DNA from: CAYRGG01 sp964423745
GTDB lineage: Bacteria; Pseudomonadota; Gammaproteobacteria; Competibacterales; Competibacteraceae
Assembly (NCBI GenBank): GCA_964423745.1
Contig: CAYRGG010000083.1
Span: 1 to 14,634, forward strand
DNA: 14,634 nucleotides
Reading direction: 5' to 3'
Part shown: positions 1 to 6,214 of the stretch, in pieces
Layout: every line of letters starts with the position of its first letter
How positions within the stretch are numbered: position 1 is the stretch's first letter
Notes under the pieces: model-generated
The model's database searches: none
What the model was told of the DNA's origin: nothing
Seen by the model: only the letters and a program-made list of their open reading frames with translations
Program-made: the position numbers and the translations under genes

Positions 1-64
1 AAAAAACTGCCGTCACAGCAGGATTGCAAACACTTAGGTTTTTCAACAGCCCGAAGATTTAATC

Positions 65-263
65 TGACACTTCTAGTAAACTGATGAGAAATAACGAGGA
101 GTGTAAGATGAACACTGAAGAAAAGATTATCAAGAACAAAGTGGGTCTTTTGACCTTAGCGGATATGTTAGGCAATGTCTCCCAAGCGTGCAAGGTGATG
201 GGCTACTCGCGGGATAGTTTTTATCGGTTTAAGGAGTTGTACGATCACGGTGGTGAGCGGGCG
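65..263 (+). mobile_element. 5' remnant of an IS481-type insertion sequence
   Basis: This stretch holds a ribosome binding site (GAGGAG at about 96-101) and the first ~50 codons of a transposase, and then similarity stops abruptly near base 263. The left border is a guess: a TGACAC motif at about 65 lies some 43 bases before the transposase start, the usual distance from an IS end to its ORF. No right end, DDE catalytic core or target duplication is visible, so only a 5' fragment remains. It abuts the exported-protein gene that follows and may have supplied upstream sequence to it. Family assignment rests on the encoded N-terminus. The borders are approximate. Confidence 0.55.
108..263 (+). 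pseudogene. Truncated IS481-family transposase, N-terminal HTH only
   Basis: The reading frame starts with MNTEEKIIKNK and continues through LGNVSQACKVMGYSRDSFYR, the N-terminal helix-turn-helix typical of IS481-family transposases. In the full family this domain leads into an integrase core with a DDE triad. Here recognisable similarity ends after about 52 residues, at GGERA, and the catalytic core is missing. The frame is not closed by a stop: it runs on into the following exported-protein gene and ends at 641, giving a possible 177-residue fusion. ATG at 108 is preferred over the in-frame ATG at 84 because GAGGAG sits just upstream and family members start with this MNT. It cannot transpose by itself. 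A residual DNA-binding role is conceivable but unsupported. Confidence 0.65.
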
Positions 264-293
264 ATGAAGGTTATTGCAGGAGTGTTTTTGCTC

Positions 294-641
294 ATGAAAC
301 TGACAAGATTATCCGTCATCATTCTGTTATTGGTTGGTTTGACTACCAGTATGTCATTAGCTCAGACACATGATAAGGTTGACCGAAGAACTGTGTCGCC
401 AGAAGCCATTGTGATGGACACATTGGTGGCGCGGCCAGCAGGCATGTTGGCTACGGTTGCAGGCACGGCTGTGTTCATTGTGGCGCTACCCTTTACTCTG
501 TTTTCGGGCGATACATCCAACGTTGCTCAAAAACTGGTTGCAGCGCCTGCCCGTTATACATTTACCCGGCCGATGGGTAAAGGGATATTCAGTGAAATGC
601 AGCCACGTTGCCAACCTCAACCTGGGGTAGACTGTCCCTAA
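294..641 (+). CDS. Small exported or membrane-anchored protein, unknown function
   Basis: This 115-residue protein is not one I can name. It starts with a signal-peptide-like segment (MKLTR, a hydrophobic core at residues 7-17, possible cleavage after SLA at 21-23). A second hydrophobic stretch lies at about 53-70 (MLATVAGTAVFIVALPFTLF). The C-terminal part contains LVAAPARYTFTRPMG at 81-95 and two cysteines (105, 114). The pattern of a hydrophobic segment followed by PARYTFTRP resembles small hypothetical exported proteins known from other gammaproteobacteria. That is from memory and gives no function. ATG at 294 is chosen because AGGAG lies about 11 bases upstream and it begins the signal peptide. 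ATG at 264 would bury it, and the frame is open back to 84 through the transposase remnant. Its stop lies 4 bases before the next gene, which suggests cotranscription. Confidence 0.6.
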   Translation: MKLTRLSVIILLLVGLTTSMSLAQTHDKVDRRTVSPEAIVMDTLVARPAGMLATVAGTAVFIVALPFTLFSGDTSNVAQKLVAAPARYTFTRPMGKGIFSEMQPRCQPQPGVDCP

Positions 642-645
642 AAAC

Positions 646-1218
646 ATGCTCATCAAAGAACGTCAACGGATATTCCTGGCGCTACCCCTGGTTAGATCCC
701 TGCAACAGGGTATTGCTCGCTTTCGAAAGGATAACCTACATCTTCAGCAACCTGGATTTAGGTGGATATCCGACACCAATCTCCACATGACTGTGTTTTA
801 TCTAGGGCCAGTCCTGCTCAAGGATATAGACAGCATTTGCCAACAGATACACGCAATGTTGGCGGTTAAACAATGTATAGAATTTATATTTCAGACGTTT
901 TCAATACAACCTTCCAGGAAACCACGTATGATCTGGGCGCAATTCCGCCTTAATGAGGATTTTACAGCACTGGCGAATCGAGTGGCGGATGTCTGTCAAC
1001 CCCATCTATTAGAACAGTCTAAACATTACCCTCAACCGATTCCCCATGTCACCATTGCCCGCATGAAACATGTTAACAGTGTCATAGATCTGAAGTCCCG
1101 TGTTGTGCTGCCCCATTTTGTGGCGCAACAAGCAGCGCTTTGGTTGTCCGAGTCTGGGACTAAAGGGGCTGTCTATACGCCGTTGGCAACTTTTTATTTT
1201 TCCAAAAGTAAGAATTAA
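646..1218 (+). CDS. thpR: RNA 2',3'-cyclic phosphodiesterase (2'-5' RNA ligase family)
   Basis: The 190-residue protein belongs to the 2H phosphoesterase superfamily. Both signature tetrapeptides are present: H47-M-T-V within LHMTVFYLG and H134-V-T-I within PHVTIARM. Their paired histidines and threonines form the active site. Family members such as E. coli ThpR hydrolyse 2',3'-cyclic phosphate RNA ends and can join tRNA halves with a 2'-5' bond, acting in the cytoplasm. The length is near the usual 175-190. The family's N-terminal strand (RIFLALPL, residues 8-15) starts slightly late, so about six extra residues precede it. The start codon lies 4 bases after the upstream stop with only a weak G-rich ribosome site inside the upstream gene, so translation may be coupled. 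The physiological substrate is not shown by the sequence. Confidence 0.85.
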   Translation: MLIKERQRIFLALPLVRSLQQGIARFRKDNLHLQQPGFRWISDTNLHMTVFYLGPVLLKDIDSICQQIHAMLAVKQCIEFIFQTFSIQPSRKPRMIWAQFRLNEDFTALANRVADVCQPHLLEQSKHYPQPIPHVTIARMKHVNSVIDLKSRVVLPHFVAQQAALWLSESGTKGAVYTPLATFYFSKSKN

Positions 1219-1247
1219 AAAAGTCTAGCTACGCAAAGAAGAAAAAA

Positions 1248-1748
1248 ATGCCGGATGCTGCTTATTGGATTCACAAACTCGCTTTAAGCCCACATCCTGA
1301 AGGCGGTTACTATCGTCGGATGTATATGTCGCAACTTCAAGTCAATCAAAATACGCTTCCCGAAGGATACCAAGGCGCCCGACCGCTCATGACGGCTATT
1401 TATTACTTGCTTCCGGGGAGTGAATTTTCCGCCCTGCATCGTTTGCAATCCGATGAGCTTTGGCATTTTTATAGTGGTGTTTCTTTAACTCTTCATGCCA
1501 TCGACGAAGACGATCATTATCACGAGATAAAACTAGGCAGTGATATTGAGGCAGGCCATGTTTTTCAAGCTGTTATTCCCGCTGGCTGGTGGTTCGGCGC
1601 CACAGTTGACGACGCTAAAGGATTTGCTTTGCTAGGGTGTTGTGTTTCACCAGGTTTTGATTTTGCCGATTTTGAACTGGGTAACCGGCATGAGTTGCTG
1701 CAGCGTTATCCAGTTCATGGGGAGCTTATCAAGCGATTAACTCGCTAA
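1248..1748 (+). CDS. DUF985 / Cupin_5 family protein
   Basis: The 166 residues match the Cupin_5 (DUF985) pattern along their whole length: PHPEGGYYRR at 15-24, SALHRLQSDELWHFYSG at 61-77, PAGWWFGA at 111-118 and SPGFDFADFEL at 134-144. The family is a single-domain double-stranded beta-helix. Its members are small cytoplasmic proteins, and most have no established reaction. Possible metal or ligand contacts include H64, E70 and H73 in the central motif, inferred from cupin folds generally. The length is complete for the family. The gene follows the ThpR-like gene after 29 bases with a weak purine-rich ribosome site (AAGAAG), so the two may share a transcript. It is convergent with rpoC and ends about 17 bases before the first of two shared downstream hairpins. 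Confidence 0.85.
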   Translation: MPDAAYWIHKLALSPHPEGGYYRRMYMSQLQVNQNTLPEGYQGARPLMTAIYYLLPGSEFSALHRLQSDELWHFYSGVSLTLHAIDEDDHYHEIKLGSDIEAGHVFQAVIPAGWWFGATVDDAKGFALLGCCVSPGFDFADFELGNRHELLQRYPVHGELIKRLTR

Positions 1749-1764
1749 TGGTAATAGCGCTAGT

Positions 1765-1826
1765 TTTGTATCATTATATACAAAGGCCGTTGCCATCCTT
1801 GGCAAGGGGTTAGTGAACGGCTTTTT
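1765..1826. terminator. Bidirectional terminator between the cupin gene and rpoC
   Basis: Two hairpins lie between the convergent genes. One is TTTGTAT/ATACAAA at 1765-1784 with a 6-base loop. The other spans 1786-1821, with outer arms GCCGTT (1786-1791) and AACGGC (1816-1821) and an inner stem TTGCCA (1790-1795)/TGGCAA (1800-1805). Going rightward it is followed by TTTTT at 1822-1826, a good intrinsic terminator for the plus-strand genes. Going leftward, for rpoC, the U-tract is weaker (CCTTTGTATAT) and runs into the second hairpin. The right edge overlaps the rpoC stop codon. Activity is inferred from structure. Confidence 0.75.
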
Positions 1827-4800
1827 AGTCTGCTCCTTCACTATTTGGTTTTATCTCATTATCTATCTCAGGCACGGCCTTTTCCTCAGGGGTAATGTCT
1901 ACCTCAGAAGTGACCTGGATGTCAGCAGCTTCGCTGACTTCAGGCGCAATGTCGTTCTCAAAGGCGGCTTCTGCAGTGGTTCGAAGATGGCGTTGGGAAT
2001 GATAGGCAAGCCCCGTTCCCGCTGGAATCAACCGACCCACAATAACATTTTCTTTCAAACCTCGAAGATCGTCCTGTAGTCCTCGCACGGCTGCTTCAGT
2101 GAGTACCCGTGTTGTCTCTTGAAAAGACGCTGCTGAGATAAAGGAGTCAGTAGCCAGCGATGCCTTGGTGATACCCAACAAAATGGTTTGAAAGCTGGCC
2201 GGTACGCCACCTTCTTTAACAACCCGGTCATTTTCCTCGAAAACCCGAGCCCGTTCCATTTGTTCACCCTTGATAAAGCGGGTATCGTTGGGCTGCACGA
2301 TTTCCACCTTACGCATCATTTGGCGAATAATCACTTCAAGGTGTTTATCGTTGATCTTTACCCCTTGCAACCGGTAAACGTCTTGAATTTCTTTGACTAG
2401 GTAGGAAGACAAGGCACCGATCCCTAACAGCCGTAGAATGTCGTGGGGATTGAGTTCTCCATCAGCAATGGTTTCGCCACGGGTAACGTTTTCTCCCTCG
2501 AAAACGTTGACGTTGCGCCATTTGGGTATGAGTTCTTCATACTGATCGCCATCTTTGTCAGTGATCACAAGCCGTTGTTTGCCCTTGGTATCTTTGCCAA
2601 AACCCACGGTACCAGAAATTTCAGCAAGAATAGCAGGTTCTTTCGGTTTGCGCGCTTCAAACAGATCCGCCACGCGGGGTAAACCACCCGTGATATCACG
2701 GGTTTTGCTGGATTCCTGAGGGATACGGGCAAGCACATCGCCCACCTTCACTTCCGCGCCATCTTCTAAACTAACGATAGCACCCGTAGGTAACATATAC
2801 TGGGCAGGGATCTCAGTTCCTGCGATACAAAGGTCGTTATCGGCATCATCCAGCAGTTTTACCATGGGCCGTTTGTCCTTGCCCAACATGCCACGCTGTT
2901 TTGGGTCCATAACCACCAAACTACTCAGTCCAGTCATATCGTCGGTTTGACGTTGCACCGTAATGCCTTCTTCAAAGTCGAAAAAGCGTATCCGACCTGC
3001 CACTTCTGTGATAACCGGATGGGTATGAGGATCCCAATTTGCCACCACTTGACCGGGTTGCACAGCACTTTCATCGTTGACAGTCAGTACGGCGCCGTAG
3101 GGGACTTTATAGCGTTCCCGTTCACGGCCAAAATCATCTGCGATCACAATTTCGCCGGACCGGGATACAGCGGTCAAGTGGCCCTCCTTGTTGCGCACGG
3201 TTTTCATATTTTGGAGCCGCAGTGTGCCCTTAGATTTAATCTGCACATTGCTGACCGCAGCAGCCCGGGATGCCGCGCCCCCGATATGGAAAGTACGCAT
3301 GGTCAGCTGAGTGCCCGGTTCGCCAATGGATTGAGCCGCGATAACTCCCACGGCTTCACCGATATTGACAAGATGGCCGCGGGCTAAATCACGGCCGTAG
3401 CAGCTAGCGCAAACGCCATGGCGTGTTTCGCAGGTAATGACGCAACGTACCGATACCTGATCGATTCCTAGCTCATCTAAAACTTGTATCCATTTCTCAT
3501 CGAGTAGAGTTCCGGTGGGTACAACCACTTCATCGCTGGTGGGATGTAACACATCTTCGGTAAGCACTCGGCCAAGTACCCTATCCTGGAGAGGTTCCAC
3601 AATTTCACCCCCTTCAACGATAGAGTTCATAACGATGCCGTTTTGAGTGCCACAGTCTACTTCTGTGATAACTAAATCCTGGGCGACATCCACTAGACGA
3701 CGGGTTAAATACCCGGAGTTAGCGGTTTTAAGGGCTGTGTCCGCCAACCCTTTGCGGGCACCGTGGGTAGAGATAAAGTACTGGAGAACATCTAGCCCTT
3801 CTCGGAAGTTAGCCGTGATGGGCGTTTCGATAATGGATCCATCCGGTTTTGCCATCAGCCCTCGCATGCCAGCAAGCTGACGAATTTGCGCTGCAGAGCC
3901 CCGCGCCCCGGAATCCGCCATCATATAGACCGAATTAAAGGAAGGTTGTTTAGTCTGTTCGCCGTCCTTGTTCATGACAAGATCGCTGCCTAACTTATCC
4001 ATCATAGCTTTGGCCACTTGATCATTGGTACGGGACCAAATATCCACCACCTTGTTATAGCGTTCTCCGAAGGTGACTAAACCAGAGGCGTATTGGTTCT
4101 CAATTTCTTTAACTTCACCTTCTGCTTTACCGAGAATCGTGGATTTTTCGTCGGGAATCACCAAATCTTCAAAACCAATGGATGCGCCTGACTGGGTAGC
4201 GTAATAGAAACCCGTATACATCAATTGGTCAGCAAAAATGACCGTATCCTTGAGACCCATTTGCCGGTAACAAGCGTTTATGAGTCGCGATATGGACTTC
4301 TTATTGAGTATTTGATTGATCATGTCAAACGACAGACCTTTAGGCAGCAATTCGTAGAGGAGAGTGCGGCCTACGGTAGTTTCTACCCGCTTGCGTACCG
4401 ATGTCAGGTTGCCATCTTCGCCGGGCTGCCATTCGGTCAGACGTACTTGAATCCGTGCGTGCAGTTCCACTTGGCGGTTTTCGAAGGCACGGTGTACTTC
4501 AGACGGATTGCTGAAGAACATGCCTTCCCCTTTGGCATTGATGCTTTCTCGGGTCATGTAATAAAGACCGAGCACCACATCTTGGGACGGTACAATAATA
4601 GGTTCGCCATTCGCGGGTGACAAGATATTGTTGGTAGACATCATCAAAGCCCGGGCTTCCAGTTGCGCCTCGATGGACAAGGGAACATGGACGGCCATCT
4701 GATCGCCATCAAAATCTGCATTAAAGGCGATGCAAACCAGAGGATGCAATTGAATGGCTTTGCCTTCGATGAGTACCGGCTCAAAGGCTTGAATACCTAA

Positions 4801-6093
4801 ACGGTGCAGGGTAGGGGCCCGATTTAGCATAACCGGATGCTCCCGAATCACCTCCTCTAAAATATCCCACACTTCCGTGCTTTCCCGTTCCACCATTTTC
4901 TTGGCGGCCTTGATGGTAGTAGCAACACCTCGACGAATTAGCTTACTGAAGATAAATGGCTTAAATAATTCTAAAGCCATTTTTTTGGGCAATCCACATT
5001 GATGCAAACGCAGGGTTGGACCTACCACAATAACCGAACGGCCCGAGTAATCCACCCGTTTGCCCAATAGGTTTTGGCGAAAGCGTCCTTGTTTACCCTT
5101 AATCATATCGGCTAAGGATTTCAGGGGACGTTTATTGGTGCCTGTGATAGCCCGGCCACGCCGACCGTTGTCCAACAAAGAATCCACGGCTTCTTGCAGC
5201 ATACGCTTTTCATTGCGCACGATAATATCGGGGGCGTTCAGCTCAAGAAGGCGCTTAAGCCGATTATTGCGATTGATGACGCGACGGTAGAGATCGTTGA
5301 GATCTGAGGTGGCAAAGCGTCCGCCGTCCAGAGGTACTAAGGGACGTAAATCAGGGGGTAACACCGGCAGCACCGTCATAATCATCCATTCCGGTTTATT
5401 GCCGGACTCAATAAAGGATTCAATCAACTTGAGCCGCTTGGATAAACGCTTGAGTTTGGTCTCGGAACCGCATTCAGCAATTTCTTCGCGAAGTCTTGCC
5501 ACCTCGTCCCGCAGATTCATGGAGCGTAGCATCTCGTGAATGGCTTCAGCACCCATACGGGCATCAAAGTCATCACCGTACTGCTCAATGGTTTCTAGAT
5601 AAGTTTCATCCGACAGTAATTGAGTCCGTTCCAGCGGGGTCATGCCCGGCTCGATAACCACAAACGATTCGAAATAAAGAATACGTTCGATGTCCCGTAG
5701 GGTCATATCTAGCAAGAGACCAATACGTGAAGGCAGAGACTTTAAGAACCAAATGTGAGCCACTGGACTGGCTAGTTCAATATGCCCCATACGTTCCCGG
5801 CGGACTTTTGCTAGGGTTACTTCTACGCCGCACTTTTCGCAGATAACACCCCTATGTTTGAGACGTTTATATTTACCGCAGAGACACTCGTAGTCTTTGA
5901 TGGGACCAAATATTTTGGCGCAGAAGAGCCCATCCCGTTCGGGTTTAAAGGTACGATAGTTAATCGTCTCTGGTTTTTTGACTTCCCCAAAGGACCAGGC
6001 CCGGATCATATCCGGGGAGGCAAGTCCAATGCGGATAGCGTCGAAATCCTCGATCGTGCCTTGCTGTTTAAAAAGATTCAGTATATCTTTCAT
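1825..6093 (-). CDS. rpoC: DNA-directed RNA polymerase subunit beta'
   Basis: The 1422-residue protein aligns with E. coli beta' (1407) without visible gaps through at least the catalytic region. It shows the N-terminal zinc site C70, C72, C85 and C88, the active-site loop NADFDGD with D460, D462 and D464 binding catalytic magnesium, and the second zinc cluster (C in DCGTQNG, then CETRHGVCASC). Bridge-helix and trigger-loop sequences (GARGSAAQIRQLAGMRGLMA, IGEPGTQLTMRTFH) are intact, and the gammaproteobacterial insertion in the trigger loop is present. It forms the catalytic core with RpoB, encoded 121 bases upstream in the same operon. Two oddities: the last ~51 residues are a divergent acidic tail, and the ATG start has no recognisable Shine-Dalgarno sequence. 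An overlapping AUGAUAUGA sits just before the start. Confidence 0.99.
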   Translation of the reverse strand: MKDILNLFKQQGTIEDFDAIRIGLASPDMIRAWSFGEVKKPETINYRTFKPERDGLFCAKIFGPIKDYECLCGKYKRLKHRGVICEKCGVEVTLAKVRRERMGHIELASPVAHIWFLKSLPSRIGLLLDMTLRDIERILYFESFVVIEPGMTPLERTQLLSDETYLETIEQYGDDFDARMGAEAIHEMLRSMNLRDEVARLREEIAECGSETKLKRLSKRLKLIESFIESGNKPEWMIMTVLPVLPPDLRPLVPLDGGRFATSDLNDLYRRVINRNNRLKRLLELNAPDIIVRNEKRMLQEAVDSLLDNGRRGRAITGTNKRPLKSLADMIKGKQGRFRQNLLGKRVDYSGRSVIVVGPTLRLHQCGLPKKMALELFKPFIFSKLIRRGVATTIKAAKKMVERESTEVWDILEEVIREHPVMLNRAPTLHRLGIQAFEPVLIEGKAIQLHPLVCIAFNADFDGDQMAVHVPLSIEAQLEARALMMSTNNILSPANGEPIIVPSQDVVLGLYYMTRESINAKGEGMFFSNPSEVHRAFENRQVELHARIQVRLTEWQPGEDGNLTSVRKRVETTVGRTLLYELLPKGLSFDMINQILNKKSISRLINACYRQMGLKDTVIFADQLMYTGFYYATQSGASIGFEDLVIPDEKSTILGKAEGEVKEIENQYASGLVTFGERYNKVVDIWSRTNDQVAKAMMDKLGSDLVMNKDGEQTKQPSFNSVYMMADSGARGSAAQIRQLAGMRGLMAKPDGSIIETPITANFREGLDVLQYFISTHGARKGLADTALKTANSGYLTRRLVDVAQDLVITEVDCGTQNGIVMNSIVEGGEIVEPLQDRVLGRVLTEDVLHPTSDEVVVPTGTLLDEKWIQVLDELGIDQVSVRCVITCETRHGVCASCYGRDLARGHLVNIGEAVGVIAAQSIGEPGTQLTMRTFHIGGAASRAAAVSNVQIKSKGTLRLQNMKTVRNKEGHLTAVSRSGEIVIADDFGRERERYKVPYGAVLTVNDESAVQPGQVVANWDPHTHPVITEVAGRIRFFDFEEGITVQRQTDDMTGLSSLVVMDPKQRGMLGKDKRPMVKLLDDADNDLCIAGTEIPAQYMLPTGAIVSLEDGAEVKVGDVLARIPQESSKTRDITGGLPRVADLFEARKPKEPAILAEISGTVGFGKDTKGKQRLVITDKDGDQYEELIPKWRNVNVFEGENVTRGETIADGELNPHDILRLLGIGALSSYLVKEIQDVYRLQGVKINDKHLEVIIRQMMRKVEIVQPNDTRFIKGEQMERARVFEENDRVVKEGGVPASFQTILLGITKASLATDSFISAASFQETTRVLTEAAVRGLQDDLRGLKENVIVGRLIPAGTGLAYHSQRHLRTTAEAAFENDIAPEVSEAADIQVTSEVDITPEEKAVPEIDNEIKPNSEGAD

Positions 6094-6139
6094 ATCATAA
6101 AGTCTGTTATGGCGTAATAGCTTTCATTAGAGGCATCTT

Positions 6140-6185
6140 GTTGTTCCACTAATTAACTAACCAACTAACTAACAAGTGGAACAAC
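6140..6185 (-). repeat. Perfect 11-bp inverted repeat with AACN-repeat loop, rpoB-rpoC spacer
   Basis: Within the 121-base rpoB-rpoC spacer, GTTGTTCCACT at 6140-6150 is the exact reverse complement of 6175-6185. The 24-base loop (6151-6174) contains five tandem AACN tetramers (AACT, AACC, AACT, AACT, AACA) at 6155-6174, which read UGUU, AGUU, AGUU, GGUU, AGUU in the transcript. No U-tract follows the stem, so it does not look like an intrinsic terminator. It lies about 46 bases before the rpoC start. A role in mRNA processing or in tuning the rpoB to rpoC ratio is inference. Confidence 0.8.
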
Positions 6186-6214
6186 GGTTGATCCTCGCGA
6201 TGAGGCGAAAAGCA

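Noticed and set aside
541..565. Rifampicin-resistance change in RpoB (residue numbers)
   Set aside because: The positions equivalent to E. coli D516, H526 and S531 are all wild type, so no resistance allele is indicated.
608..790. 60-codon plus-strand frame overlapping the ThpR-like gene
   Set aside because: It is out of frame with two supported genes and has no recognisable sequence.
2947..3387. 146-codon plus-strand open frame inside rpoC
   Set aside because: It is antisense to the conserved beta' coding sequence, has no recognisable domain, and is expected as a shadow of a long constrained gene. The same applies to the frame at 4225-4620.
6151..6174. CRISPR-like or telomere-like repeat in the AACN run
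   Set aside because: Only five 4-base units with variants and no spacers. It is a hairpin loop in a short intergenic gap.
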